58,192 nt of DNA from Campylobacteraceae bacterium (GTDB lineage Bacteria; Campylobacterota; Campylobacteria; Campylobacterales; Campylobacteraceae). Positions 28,234 through 37,239 of the stretch are shown piece by piece. Numbering within the stretch: the stretch's first letter is position 1; each line of letters begins with the position of its first letter. Both the position numbers and the translations under genes were made by a program. The notes under the pieces are model-generated. The model was given only the letters and a program-made list of their open reading frames with translations. It was not told the DNA's origin and made no database searches. Where the stretch lies: assembly GCA_031255525.1 (NCBI GenBank), contig JAIRSJ010000029.1:1-58192 (forward strand), read 5' to 3'.

Positions 28234-28252
28234 GCTGCTTGCTCGGTTTATT

Positions 28253-28465
28253 TTAGCATGAGTCCCATGAGACTGCATGAATAAAGATTTTGACATAGGT
28301 GCGGCGCACATAAGCGCTTCGACAAAATGCACTTGATAATTTGGTAGCGCTAAGTTTTGATAATTTTGGATCATGCCGGAATTTGTCATTGATGCGCACT
28401 TCGCCCAATTTGTAGACAATTTCAAAAAATTCTTTCTCCTCTGCTGCCGTTACAATATCAGTAAA
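28253..28465 (-). other. Open frame without a start, possible gene relic
   Basis: A 70-codon frame on the minus strand ends in TAA and has protein-like composition (FFEIVYKLGEVRINDKF) but no credible start or ribosome site; an in-frame TAA lies just upstream. I do not recognise the family. It may be a fragment of an inactivated gene or chance. Confidence 0.15.
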
Positions 28466-28552
28466 TTAAACTACTCATTTTAAAACATTGCTATTTCATA
28501 TACTTTATGTTAAAATACTGACATTTTAATATTGATATAAATAAGGACATGC

Positions 28553-29356
28553 ATAAAACAGATATTTACATTCCTCCTGGTAGCTCTATTGTTAGCTTTG
28601 GCTTTTAGTGGCTGTAGCGATCAAAAATCAAGCCCTTCCGGCAATTCAACCGATCAAAATATCTCAATAGGCAACACAACATCAACTGGTGGCAATAATA
28701 CAAACACTTCAATGCCGGACGATAATACAACCTTAACCGACAAAGACAACACTCAAAAGTATATTTGCGCAGGAGGAGGCAAAGTCATGAACGATTATCA
28801 GCTTCCTCCGTGTCCGGATTCGGTTGAAAATGATAAAACACTTCTTGGCATTGACTCAAACAATAACGGCGTCAGAGACGATGTAGAGATATGGATATAT
28901 CATACTTACGATACGTACACTCCTTGTGTGGAAGAAGAGATAAATGTTACGCTTCCTGACGGTGAAACGGTTCAGGCACTCAAGGATGTATGTGAAAATA
29001 CAACAAAGCCTTATCATCAAATAGTAAGAGAGATAGCTATGCAGTATGCAAGGGCTTATCAGATAGTTATTCAAGAACCTGAAAAGGCGAGGGAGAACGT
29101 AGAGCTTGTTCATAATGCTATTGATTGCGAATGGTATTTTAAAAATAATGCAAAATATCTCAATGAACCTATACTGATTAATGATAACTATCTTTATAAA
29201 GCGCTTGACGATATCCAATTCAACACTATTCAAAGAGCAAGAGCTTATCATGAATATAATTTTCATTTGAGCGGCGGAGCATATTCGAGTCATGATTTAC
29301 CAGAAGAAGAACGTGCTTCTTGTGACTTTAGTGTAGATACCCTATTGGGGAAATAA
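28553..29356 (+). CDS. Lipoprotein with Ca-site-like motif; start out of frame with nearest ATG
   Basis: The mature protein (about 245 residues) begins at a lipobox AFSGC, then has an Asn/Thr/Ser-rich tether, CAGGGKVM, and DSNNNGVRDDVE near residue 115 of the full protein, which resembles EF-hand-like or thrombospondin-type calcium loops. Several Cys residues suggest disulfides. A full signal peptide (KQIFTFLLVALLLALAFSGC) is encoded, but in frame it is preceded by ATA at 28553; the ATG at 28549 is one base out of frame. A TTG at 28589 would leave only eight residues before the gap. Either an AUA start or a +1 change in the AAAA run at 28555-28558 explains this. The next gene follows after one base. 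Confidence 0.65.
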   Translation: MKQIFTFLLVALLLALAFSGCSDQKSSPSGNSTDQNISIGNTTSTGGNNTNTSMPDDNTTLTDKDNTQKYICAGGGKVMNDYQLPPCPDSVENDKTLLGIDSNNNGVRDDVEIWIYHTYDTYTPCVEEEINVTLPDGETVQALKDVCENTTKPYHQIVREIAMQYARAYQIVIQEPEKARENVELVHNAIDCEWYFKNNAKYLNEPILINDNYLYKALDDIQFNTIQRARAYHEYNFHLSGGAYSSHDLPEEERASCDFSVDTLLGK

Positions 29357-29357
29357 C

Positions 29358-29681
29358 ATGAAAAAACTACTATTTATATTACTACCCGTATTTCTTTTTT
29401 GCGTTCCTCCAAACTATGTTATGGAGGAGTTAAGTGTTAACGAATGCATGAATGACATCTACTATATCAACGATATGTTTGTGTTGGAAAGCGAAGCCAT
29501 TGAGCATAGAAAAACCTTATATAATGCTATCCTCCATGAAAAATACAACAGCGATCAAGAGTTGATGAGCTCCGTTGTCAACATAGAGCTCTTATACAAC
29601 TACTCCGCCAAAGAGAAATTCGGAGATACTTTTATTGCCGAGTTATCTGATACCATAGAAAAAATAGATTTGTCTACATGA
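29358..29681 (+). CDS. Small secreted protein of unknown function
   Basis: The 107-residue protein has a short signal peptide (LLFILLPVFLFCVPP) in which FLFC could be a lipobox, followed by an acidic, mainly helical domain (SVNECMNDIYYINDMF). No known domain is recognised. It begins one base after the calcium-loop lipoprotein and is surely cotranscribed with it, so the two may work together in the envelope. Confidence 0.65.
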   Translation: MKKLLFILLPVFLFCVPPNYVMEELSVNECMNDIYYINDMFVLESEAIEHRKTLYNAILHEKYNSDQELMSSVVNIELLYNYSAKEKFGDTFIAELSDTIEKIDLST

Positions 29682-29782
29682 GATGGCAGAATAAAAATGC
29701 CATTCACGGATGAAGAAAAACATTTAGAGAGCAATTACCCTCCATCCATGTATGCATGCCAAAACCCTTGAATTTTACACGC

Positions 29783-30556
29783 TTAAACGATCTTTATCTC
29801 AAGCTCCAGTTTCACGTCAAATTTTTCCAAAACTGCTTTTTGCGCCTCTTTGATAAGAGTTATCGCATCATCATAAGTTCCGCCGCCAAGATTTACCAAA
29901 AAATTTGAATGAACATCGCTAAAAGCCACATTGCCGATCTTTTTTCCCTTAAAGCCGACAAGTTCTAAGAGTCTGCCCGCATAATCATTTTGCGGATTTT
30001 TAAAACAACTTCCGGCACTTGGTTTTGAGGGTTGATTTTTTCTCATATTTTTAAAAATTTCCAATTTTTTATAATCAAACCCTACTCTTTTTTCAAATAA
30101 AATCTCGTAAATAACTCCCCCTATATTACTGTTTCTGTAAGAAAAATCGATATCTTTTTTCTCTAACCACCCTTTGCGCGTAAGTACGCTTTTTAGATTG
30201 TCCGATATACAAAACTCTTTTAAGCCGGCATTCATTTTGACAATGCCACCCAAAGTGCCGGGAAGTTTGTACAACAACTCAAAACCACCGATATTATGCT
30301 TTTTGGCATATGATAAAAGCTTGCCGCTCAAAGTCGCCGCACCTACGTGTAAAGTGTCGCTATTCTCTTTTATAAAATCGAATTTTTTAGAGAGCATAGC
30401 CAAAGGCGGAGGATTTGGAGATATCAAAAGATTATTTCCGCCGCCGATTAAAAAAATATCTTTTTGCAAGATTTCTATGTTTTCTATCAAACGAACATTT
30501 TTTACAGGACCTATTTTTATACTTGTGTAGCATGAAAAATCTATCTCTTTTTCCAT
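29783..30556 (-). CDS. murB: UDP-N-acetylenolpyruvoylglucosamine reductase MurB
   Basis: The 257-residue FAD enzyme makes UDP-MurNAc in peptidoglycan synthesis. Visible motifs are GGGNNLLIS (FAD), KLPGTLGGIVKMNAG, FSYRNSNIGG, and AGSCFKNP with the catalytic Ser. It is shorter than E. coli MurB (342), as in other Campylobacterota. The ATG overlaps the mqnD TAA as TAATG, so translation is coupled. Confidence 0.95.
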   Translation of the reverse strand: MEKEIDFSCYTSIKIGPVKNVRLIENIEILQKDIFLIGGGNNLLISPNPPPLAMLSKKFDFIKENSDTLHVGAATLSGKLLSYAKKHNIGGFELLYKLPGTLGGIVKMNAGLKEFCISDNLKSVLTRKGWLEKKDIDFSYRNSNIGGVIYEILFEKRVGFDYKKLEIFKNMRKNQPSKPSAGSCFKNPQNDYAGRLLELVGFKGKKIGNVAFSDVHSNFLVNLGGGTYDDAITLIKEAQKAVLEKFDVKLELEIKIV

Positions 30557-31416
30557 TATGAGAGCCTGTCTTGCATATATCCTTCCGGTATCAAAAAATC
30601 ATTCGCTTCTATTTTTTTATCATAAAAACCGTGATTGTAGCCGATTTCAAACAGTTTATCTATGGCAATTAACTGCTTTTCGTCCATACGTACGGATTTG
30701 TCGTTTGCGTAAAGATTTAAGTATCTATCCAGCATCTTATCGTCCACACGCACCAAACCTCTCTCCAAAAGCATGGAAGAGAGCTGTTTTTTGCAATTTA
30801 CCGCAACCTTTACGGCTTTTATCAAAATCTCTTCACATTCGCACGCGCGTTTTAGCGGCATTGAACGTCTTAGCGCCATTCCGCCGAGCGGCAAAGGCAA
30901 TCCGCCTCCCGACAACTCTTCCCAAATACTCCAAATCTCTCTTTCAACTTCCAAAGTGCTGTCATAATTTAAAATACTCTCATGTATAAGCACTCCTGCG
31001 TCTGTTTCGCCATCTAAAACAGCTCTTTCTATCTCCAGAAAATTTTTATAAACTATCCTTGCATCGGGATAAGCTGTCTTAAATAACAGTGCATTTGTGG
31101 TATGAGCACCGCTTAGGGCGACTTTAAAATTTTTCTTTAATTTTGAACCTTTTTTCCTGATTAGCTTAGGACCGTAGCCTTCACCGAAACTAACGGCTGT
31201 TCTTAAAAGCGCATAATCATGACATATCAATGGATAGAGTGCAAAACTTATTGCGCTTATATCATATGTTCCTTTTAGCGCTTCATCATTTAATGTTTGT
31301 ATATCAAGGGCAATATTTTCAAACTTTATATCAGCTCCTATCCATCCGAATTTAATAGCATAATACATAAAAATATCATCGGCGTCGGGTGAATGAGAAA
31401 TTTGCAATGTTTTCAA
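30556..31416 (-). CDS. mqnD: 1,4-dihydroxy-6-naphthoate synthase MqnD (futalosine menaquinone pathway)
   Basis: The protein has 286 residues from the TTG at 31416, which follows AAAAGGATATTT. It has a periplasmic-binding-like fold with ISHSPDADDIFMYYA at the N-terminus, YDISAISFALYP, FGEGYGPKLI, GVLIHESIL and GLPLPLGGMALRR. It converts cyclic dehypoxanthinylfutalosine to 1,4-dihydroxy-6-naphthoate in the cytosol. This pathway replaces the classic Men route in Campylobacterota, and its presence supports menaquinone-based respiration. Confidence 0.93.
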   Translation of the reverse strand: MKTLQISHSPDADDIFMYYAIKFGWIGADIKFENIALDIQTLNDEALKGTYDISAISFALYPLICHDYALLRTAVSFGEGYGPKLIRKKGSKLKKNFKVALSGAHTTNALLFKTAYPDARIVYKNFLEIERAVLDGETDAGVLIHESILNYDSTLEVEREIWSIWEELSGGGLPLPLGGMALRRSMPLKRACECEEILIKAVKVAVNCKKQLSSMLLERGLVRVDDKMLDRYLNLYANDKSVRMDEKQLIAIDKLFEIGYNHGFYDKKIEANDFLIPEGYMQDRLS

Positions 31417-31541
31417 AAATATCCTTTTTATCCGCTGCAAAAATTACTTTTTTGTCTTGAAATAGAATAAAATTATAGACAAACTTGTTATAAATAAACT
31501 TAATGTATGATATCAATAAAATTTTTGATGGGGAGAGAAAA

Positions 31542-32009
31542 ATGGCTTACTGGAATTGGGATAGGTCATACGAACTTGGCATTAGTACTATAGATAAACA
31601 ACATCAAAAAATTGTCCAATATATTAATGATTTGCATGATGCTCTAAAAACGCGCGAAAAAGAAACTATAGCATATACGATCGAAAACATCACAGACTAT
31701 ACTATTTCGCATTTTGCGTATGAAGAATCTCTTATGGAAAGAGCAGACTATCCTTTGATAAAAGAGCACAAAAAATCTCATGAGGATTTTATAAAAACTA
31801 TTGAAAAATATCGATTAAGTTTTAGAGAAGGACGCGATATAGCCGGACAATTGATGGCAGAACTTCAGATATGGCTCACTTATCACATACTAAATGAAGA
31901 TAAAAGTTATAGTGCAAGCATCAAGCAGATGCTTGAAAAAGTTTCTCGAAAAGAAGAGTTCAAAAAAATAGAGAAAAAGAGTTGGTTTGCCAGATTATTC
32001 GGCAAATAA
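31542..32009 (+). CDS. Bacteriohemerythrin
   Basis: The 155-residue four-helix protein has the di-iron ligands IDKQHQK (His), HFAYEESLM (His and Glu), HKKSHEDF (two His) and YHILNEDKSY (His, Asp). It binds O2 reversibly and is thought to deliver or sense oxygen in microaerophiles. The ATG at 31542 follows GGGGAGAGAAAA; the frame opens at 31503 without a site. A Lys-rich C-terminal tail extends the family core. Confidence 0.92.
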   Translation: MAYWNWDRSYELGISTIDKQHQKIVQYINDLHDALKTREKETIAYTIENITDYTISHFAYEESLMERADYPLIKEHKKSHEDFIKTIEKYRLSFREGRDIAGQLMAELQIWLTYHILNEDKSYSASIKQMLEKVSRKEEFKKIEKKSWFARLFGK

Positions 32010-32092
32010 ATTTGAAATTTGCCTTGACTTTTTTGCATATAAAAGATATTTACTTTTTTATGCCGCAATCAAGGCTTTTTAAAAACCAAAAT

Positions 32093-32100
32093 GATAAAAT
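32093..32100 (+). promoter_or_regulatory. Putative -10 element for recA
   Basis: TGATAAAAT ends 26 bases before the recA ATG. The same word precedes the ABC exporter operon. No LexA-type box is seen, in line with the absence of LexA in most Campylobacterota. Confidence 0.4.
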
Positions 32101-32126
32101 ATCCTATTTTTTAACAAGGACTTTTG

Positions 32127-33170
32127 ATGGCAACAATGGATGAAAACAAAAAAAAGGCTCTTGAACTTACGCTCAAACAGATAGATAAAGCTTTTGGAAA
32201 AGGGGCTATGGTACGCCTTGGGGATAAAGAGATAGAACCTATCGACGCAATAAGCACCGGTTCTATAGGCCTTGACATTGCGCTTGGAATAGGCGGAGTT
32301 CCTAAAGGCAGAGTCATAGAAATTTATGGACCCGAGAGTTCCGGTAAAACAACACTTGCCCTTCAAATCATAGCTCAGTCTCAAAAAAACGGCGGAATTT
32401 GCGCTTTTGTGGACGCAGAACATGCGCTTGATGTTAAATATGCAAAAAATTTGGGAGTCGACACCGAAAATCTGCTCGTATCGCAGCCTGATTTTGGCGA
32501 ACAGGCATTAGATATCGTAGAAACTGTCGCCAGAAGCGGCGCGGTCGATGTGATAGTTATAGACTCCGTAGCGGCGCTAACCCCAAAAAGCGAGATAGAA
32601 GGCGATATGGGAGACCAACATATGGGACTTCAAGCAAGATTAATGAGTCAGGCTCTTAGAAAATTGACTGGTATTTTGCATAAAATGAACACAACCGTTA
32701 TTTTTATAAATCAAATTCGTATGAAAATCGGCACTATGGGGTACGGCAGTCCCGAAACGACAACCGGTGGAAATGCGCTTAAGTTTTACGCTTCCGTTAG
32801 AATAGATGTCAGAAAAATGGCAACTTTAAAACAAGGTGAAGAGCAGATAGGAAACAGAGTCAAAGCAAAAGTTATCAAAAACAAAGTAGCCCCGCCGTTT
32901 AGACAAGCCGAATTTGACATAATGTTCGGAGAAGGGATAAGCAAAGAGGGCGAACTTGTAGATTATGGCGTAAAACTCGACATTATAGATAAAAGCGGCG
33001 CATGGTTTAGTTATAAAGAGACAAAAATCGGACAAGGAAGAGAGAATGTCAAGGCTTTCTTGAAAGAGAATAAAAATATTGCCGAACAGATAGAAGATGC
33101 TATCAAACAAAGCATGGGTGCAGATGTTTCATTGATAGCTATAGATGATGATTCGGAGAGTGGAGAATGA
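32127..33170 (+). CDS. recA: Recombinase RecA
   Basis: The 347-residue recombinase has Walker [10 protein letters not shown], Walker [11 protein letters not shown], loop regions [18 protein letters not shown] and the C-terminal acidic tail. ATG at 32127 follows AAGGACTTTTG. It overlaps eno by four bases (ATGA), so recA and eno are cotranscribed, an arrangement seen in Campylobacterota. Confidence 0.98.
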   Translation: MATMDENKKKALELTLKQIDKAFGKGAMVRLGDKEIEPIDAISTGSIGLDIALGIGGVPKGRVIEIYGPESSGKTTLALQIIAQSQKNGGICAFVDAEHALDVKYAKNLGVDTENLLVSQPDFGEQALDIVETVARSGAVDVIVIDSVAALTPKSEIEGDMGDQHMGLQARLMSQALRKLTGILHKMNTTVIFINQIRMKIGTMGYGSPETTTGGNALKFYASVRIDVRKMATLKQGEEQIGNRVKAKVIKNKVAPPFRQAEFDIMFGEGISKEGELVDYGVKLDIIDKSGAWFSYKETKIGQGRENVKAFLKENKNIAEQIEDAIKQSMGADVSLIAIDDDSESGE

Positions 33171-34441
33171 CACTGTTTATTGATGATATATATGCGGACG
33201 AAGTGCTTGACAGCAGAGGCAATCCTACCGTAAAAGCAACAGTTTTATTGAGCGATGGAACAAAAGCTTGCGCAATAGTTCCAAGCGGTGCCAGTACAGG
33301 AAAAAAAGAGGCTCTGGAACTTCGCGATAAAGATGAGAGATATATGGGCAAAGGCGTGCGAAAAGCATGCGAAAACGTTACAAAAATAGCAGATGAGCTT
33401 ATCGGCTTAAATCCGCTAAATCAAGCTCTGATAGATAGTCTTATAAAAGAGATGGACGGTACGAATAATTATTCAAATCTCGGAGCAAACGCGGCTCTTG
33501 GCGTATCTATGGCCATAGCTCGCGCTGCAGCAAAAAGTTTTGATACTCCTCTTTACCGCTATCTTGGCGGAGCAAACGCTTTGACGCTTCCTGTTCCTAT
33601 GTTTAATATTATAAACGGCGGAAGCCATGCGGATAATAGCGTTGATTTTCAAGAATATATGATAATGCCTCTTAATTTTAAAAATTTTAGCGAGGCTTTG
33701 CGCGCGGCAACAGAAGTTTATCACAATCTGAAAAACATCCTGCATGCAAACGGTCACTCCGTTTCACTTGGAGATGAAGGTGGATTTGCGCCGAATTTAA
33801 AAGATAACGAAGAGCCTATAAAAATCATTTTGGAAGCCGTCAAAAAAGCCGGATATACAGCGGGCAAAGATATCGCGATAGCTCTTGATGTGGCAAGCAG
33901 CGAATTTTACAGCGAGAAAGGATACAACTTAAAAGGCGAGGGCAGAACTCTCAAAAGCAGCGAGCTTGTGGAGTATTATGTAGCTTTGTGCAAAAAATAT
34001 CCGATAGTCTCCATTGAGGACGGACTTAGCGAAGATGATTGGGACGGATGGAAACTCTTGAGCGAAAAACTAAGCAAAATTCAACTTGTAGGCGACGACT
34101 TATTTGTAACGAACAAGGCGATTTTGCAGCAAGGTATTGATAAAAGCATAGCAAACGCCATTTTGATAAAACCAAATCAGATCGGCACGATAAGCGAAAC
34201 AATGCAAACAGTGCGTTTGGCTCAGCGAAACAACTATAAATGCATTATGAGTCATAGAAGCGGAGAAAGCGAAGATGCATTCATCGCCGATTTTGCGGTT
34301 GCGCTGAACACGGGCGAAATAAAAACAGGTGCGATGGCAAGAGGAGAGAGGAGCGCCAAATACAACCGTCTGCTTGAAATCGAAAGAGAGCTTGAATTTG
34401 GAGAGTATTTGGGAAAAAATCTCTTTAAAAAAAATGGTTGA
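33167..34441 (+). CDS. eno: Enolase
   Basis: The 424-residue glycolytic enzyme converts 2-phosphoglycerate to phosphoenolpyruvate. Motifs include [55 protein letters not shown], and the [19 protein letters not shown] signature. The length is normal. It overlaps both neighbours by a few bases. Confidence 0.98.
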   Translation: MTLFIDDIYADEVLDSRGNPTVKATVLLSDGTKACAIVPSGASTGKKEALELRDKDERYMGKGVRKACENVTKIADELIGLNPLNQALIDSLIKEMDGTNNYSNLGANAALGVSMAIARAAAKSFDTPLYRYLGGANALTLPVPMFNIINGGSHADNSVDFQEYMIMPLNFKNFSEALRAATEVYHNLKNILHANGHSVSLGDEGGFAPNLKDNEEPIKIILEAVKKAGYTAGKDIAIALDVASSEFYSEKGYNLKGEGRTLKSSELVEYYVALCKKYPIVSIEDGLSEDDWDGWKLLSEKLSKIQLVGDDLFVTNKAILQQGIDKSIANAILIKPNQIGTISETMQTVRLAQRNNYKCIMSHRSGESEDAFIADFAVALNTGEIKTGAMARGERSAKYNRLLEIERELEFGEYLGKNLFKKNG

Positions 34442-34700
34442 AAAATTTTTACAAAATATAGACAAGAAAAAGTTTATCTCTTACGGAAACAAAGGTTTAA
34501 TCTGTTTTCTTGTCATTATTTTCGGAATATATGTCGGAAATATTCTATTTGGCAAAAGTTCGTTTGAAGTGTTGTGGAGTCTGAAAAATGATAAATACAG
34601 GCTTGAAAAACGCATTGATGAACTCAAAAAAGAGAATTCCGACCTTCAAAAAAGACTTTTTGAACTTCAACAATTAGACCCTGATACAAGAAAAGAGTAG
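34434..34700 (+). CDS. FtsB/DivIC-like septum formation initiator
   Basis: The 88-residue protein has a single membrane helix ([19 protein letters not shown], residues about 21-39) followed by a coiled coil ([21 protein letters not shown]). This matches the FtsB/DivIC family that bridges FtsL and FtsQ at the divisome. It lies directly after recA-eno, where FtsB-like genes commonly follow eno. The ATG overlaps the end of eno by eight bases. Confidence 0.85.
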   Translation: MVEKFLQNIDKKKFISYGNKGLICFLVIIFGIYVGNILFGKSSFEVLWSLKNDKYRLEKRIDELKKENSDLQKRLFELQQLDPDTRKE

Positions 34701-34735
34701 AGTGTAAATATTTTATTTTGTGTGCGGACAAATAA

Positions 34736-34831
34736 AGACCTCCCCTCAGATATCTGCGGCACATATGAAGCAAAAGTGCTCTGCTGTGTTCCCACCCTGA
34801 AGCGTTGTTTTTGAATATATTGCACAGGTCT
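34736..34831 (-). ncRNA. ffs: Signal recognition particle RNA (4.5S, small bacterial type)
   Basis: On the minus strand the conserved domain IV is visible: TCAGG, a short GTG/CAC stem closed by a GGAA tetraloop, then AGCAGAG (about 34776-34802). The ends AGACCT and AGGTCT pair to close a hairpin of about 96 nt. This is the binding site for the Ffh M-domain. It lies convergent with the FtsB-like gene. End positions are estimated from the terminal pairing. Confidence 0.85.
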
Positions 34832-35294
34832 AAGGAAAGGCGAATGATATAGTAGCCGTTTTTGACTTAAATTTTAATTTTAAAACAAAATCTCTTACGT
34901 ATAAAGATTGGCTCATATGACAATTATTTTGTATCCGCCAAAACCCTTTTGGACAAAATAGAAAAAGAGTGATAAATATTAACAGCGCGACATTTGATAT
35001 CAAAAATATTTGGACAACTGCGGTCGAACAAAAACCGAAATTGATGCGCAACTTAATGTCTTGCTTCAACTCTTTATGACGGTACGTAACACGAAGTCTC
35101 CTTTTATCAATCATCTTACTTATAGATAAAAGAATGGCCACTTTATGATAAATGTTAAAAATTTGAAATTTTTCGCATATACGTTTCGGATTGAAAAAAG
35201 TTGCTCTCTGCTCCAAACCCACAATCATATTAAAATAATATTTTTTCAGTTTACACTTCTTTAAAATTATAATATTTATAGAGTTAAAACGCAT
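34830..35294 (-). CDS. Doubtful ORF, 154 codons, upstream of SRP RNA
   Basis: It is basic and AT-rich, with one hydrophobic stretch (FLISNVALLIFITLFLFC). I see no ribosome site or family match. Its 3' end touches the ffs 5' end, so the ffs promoter must lie inside it, which argues against a real gene. The segment KVAILLSISKMIDKRRLR loosely resembles parts of two other small ORFs in this window (38109-38270 and 53528-53758). Confidence 0.2.
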   Translation of the reverse strand: MRFNSINIIILKKCKLKKYYFNMIVGLEQRATFFNPKRICEKFQIFNIYHKVAILLSISKMIDKRRLRVTYRHKELKQDIKLRINFGFCSTAVVQIFLISNVALLIFITLFLFCPKGFWRIQNNCHMSQSLYVRDFVLKLKFKSKTATISFAFP

Positions 35295-35369
35295 ATATAT
35301 ATTTAAAAAATTATAGATTTTGTTTTTATATGTTATACTTTATAAATTTTTCACAAAGGAATTTGCAAA

Positions 35370-36086
35370 ATGAAAAAATTGTTTTTTATCGTTATTTTTG
35401 CAATAGCAGGATCTTTATTTGTTGGTTGCGGCGGTGGAGGTGGAGGCAGTTCCGATAACACCCAAAATGGTGGTCCTGGTGGAGGAGATGATAATTTAGC
35501 TCCTTTGACATTTGCTTTGGTAGAAGAAGGGTTTCCTGTTTTTAATGAGAGCGGATATAGCGTGACAGCCACACAAAGTCTAAAATTGTATAGAAGCTCA
35601 GAAGCTGATATGGCAGCTCTTGTCGCAACCCTTGCAGGAAAAGGTTGGCAGGAATATCCGGATCGAAATTTAACTAGGAAACATATTTCGTATCCGAATA
35701 TATCTTCTGCAGTTACGTTTGTACCTTTTGTACCTGATGAATATATGCAAGCGGAAATTTTAAGCCTTGATACAGACTTTGCGAGTGCATATAACGACGA
35801 GTATTTTGACGAGGTATTTAGTGATATTAAAAGCAATGCTTTTCTTGCTTTTATCCAGAAGGTATATGGTCGAAACACACCGGGTAATTTGAGAGATGAT
35901 GTTGATGATTATATTAATGCTCTTAAATCTTGGGGGTTTGAATGTCGGGATGAATTCGAGCAGCATAATATTATGTGCGAAAGATATGGTGACAATGGTA
36001 TACATTATGTGTGGACAGTTGAAGCTCACTTCTGGGAACAATCGCCCACACTTATGGGTTTTGTTCGTCAGATAGCAAGATATTAA
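35370..36086 (+). CDS. Glycine-tethered lipoprotein (paralog A)
   Basis: The 238-residue protein has a signal peptide ending LFVGC, with Cys followed by six Gly and a Ser/Asn/Gly-rich tether of about 25 residues, then a globular domain starting DNLAPLTFALVEEGFPVF. The globular part seems to hold two related halves, each ending in a helix-Gly-aromatic unit (LVATLAGKGW; YINALKSWGFEC) followed by beta strands. No known domain is recognised. ATG follows AAAGGAATTTGC. It is the first of two tandem paralogs (next at 36170) with a third at 54164. An outer-membrane or surface location is likely. Confidence 0.75.
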   Translation: MKKLFFIVIFAIAGSLFVGCGGGGGGSSDNTQNGGPGGGDDNLAPLTFALVEEGFPVFNESGYSVTATQSLKLYRSSEADMAALVATLAGKGWQEYPDRNLTRKHISYPNISSAVTFVPFVPDEYMQAEILSLDTDFASAYNDEYFDEVFSDIKSNAFLAFIQKVYGRNTPGNLRDDVDDYINALKSWGFECRDEFEQHNIMCERYGDNGIHYVWTVEAHFWEQSPTLMGFVRQIARY

Positions 36087-36087
36087 A

Positions 36088-36109
36088 AAAGAGCAGAAGA
36101 TCGCTCTTT
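36088..36109 (+). terminator. Hairpin terminator after lipoprotein paralog A
   Basis: AAAGAGC at 36088-36094 and GCTCTTT at 36103-36109 form a 7-bp stem just after the stop. A similar hairpin follows paralog B. Confidence 0.65.
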
Positions 36110-36119
36110 GATCTTATAA

Positions 36120-36145
36120 AACCTCTTATCAGCTGATAAGAGGTT
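36120..36145. repeat. 26-bp perfect palindrome between paralogous lipoprotein genes
   Basis: The half-site AACCTCTTATCAG is followed directly by its exact reverse complement. It lies 11 bases after the terminator and 24 bases before the next ATG. A T-run (AATTTTTAC) follows, so it may be a second terminator or a binding site in the 5' region of paralog B. A degraded copy follows paralog B at about 36876-36893. Confidence 0.8.
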
Positions 36146-36169
36146 AATAAATTTTTACAAGAAGTGAAT

Positions 36170-36847
36170 ATGAAAAAGATAGTTAAGTTGTTCGCAATAG
36201 CTTTAGCTTGCGGACTATTGTTGGTTGGCTGTGGAGGAGGTGGTAGTTCCAACACTCAAAATAGTGATCCCATGGGAGACAATTTAGCTCCTATGTCGTT
36301 TGCCTCGATAGAAGAAAAATTTCCTCCTTTTGCTCATTCTGCTGATGAGATTGAATACGCAACAAGCGTTAGAACATATAAAGTCTCGGAAGAGTATATG
36401 GCAAATGTTAAATCAAATCTTACAGCGCAGCAGGATTTCAATGAACAATATGATAACTACTGGGCAAATACGGATATTTCGGTTCCCGGCATAAGTGCTG
36501 CGGTCGAGCTTTATTTCGATAGAAATGAAATGAAAACGTATCTTTACTTTTCAGCTGAAGGTTTAAGTGTAGAAGCGATTGCGGAAGCGAGTACAAAAAT
36601 GCTTCGAGACGACTTTTTTAATGGAATATTTGACTTTGTTGATGGTAATATTACTGAGGTTTACATCGACAGGTCTTATAACTTCCAAAATGCATTGGAT
36701 AGAAATGATGAGTATGTTCTGAGCCTTAAAGAATTTGAATTTGTTTGTGATGAATACGGAACATCATGCACAAGAGAAAATGACGACATGATATATTACT
36801 GGGTTAGCTACTCCGGCTTTCATTATTATGGCGTATTCTATAAGTAA
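36170..36847 (+). CDS. Glycine-tethered lipoprotein (paralog B)
   Basis: The 225-residue protein has a signal peptide ending LLLVGC plus four Gly and Ser/Asn tether, then DNLAPMSFASIEEKFPPF, clearly related to paralog A. The C-terminal unit YVLSLKEFEFVCDEYG with Cys-Cys spacing parallels YINALKSWGFECRDEF of paralog A. ATG at 36170 follows AGAAGTGAAT; an ATG two codons earlier is also possible. Divergence between A and B is substantial, so the duplication is old or fast-evolving. Function unknown. Confidence 0.75.
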   Translation: MKKIVKLFAIALACGLLLVGCGGGGSSNTQNSDPMGDNLAPMSFASIEEKFPPFAHSADEIEYATSVRTYKVSEEYMANVKSNLTAQQDFNEQYDNYWANTDISVPGISAAVELYFDRNEMKTYLYFSAEGLSVEAIAEASTKMLRDDFFNGIFDFVDGNITEVYIDRSYNFQNALDRNDEYVLSLKEFEFVCDEYGTSCTRENDDMIYYWVSYSGFHYYGVFYK

Positions 36848-36852
36848 AACGC

Positions 36853-36872
36853 AAGAGCAGAAAACTGCTCTT
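36853..36872 (+). terminator. Hairpin terminator after lipoprotein paralog B
   Basis: AAGAGCAG at 36853-36860 and CTGCTCTT at 36865-36872 form an 8-bp perfect stem with an AAAA loop. It has the same GAGCAG core as the hairpin after paralog A. Confidence 0.65.
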
Positions 36873-37239
36873 ATGCCTCTTATCAGCTGACAGGAAACCA
36901 ACAAGCATAAAAGCAAAAGATTTACTTTCCAAACAAAATGCCGCAAATAAGGCAAACTCTCATGAAAGCTGTGCAAGCAATTGTCGAGGTTTTGTTTAAA
37001 GAGGCTAAAAACTTTAAGATAAACGATAAAAACACTATAAACCAACAAAATAGATATTGTAAAAAATCAAACAACGATAAAATCGTGACGAGGTAAAAAC
37101 AATGCGATTTTATTAAAATTTTTTGATATATAGATAAAACAAAAAAGAGGAGGAATTGTTCAAATTTTTGATATTTTGATTCAAACAATTCTCTCAAACA
37201 AAGTGCGGTAAAAAGCTTAAATTGCTTTAATCATTTATA
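36873..37239. other. Intergenic region with half-palindrome, no firm gene
   Basis: It starts with the degraded copy of the 26-bp palindrome (CCTCTTATCAGCTGA intact, right arm lost). A 52-codon frame on the plus strand from about 36937 lacks a ribosome site. Nothing else is recognised. Confidence 0.4.

Noticed and set aside
32021-32080. GCCTTGA/TCAAGGC inverted pair after the hemerythrin gene as a terminator
   Set aside because: The loop is 41 bases and the stem only seven, so a stable terminator is doubtful.
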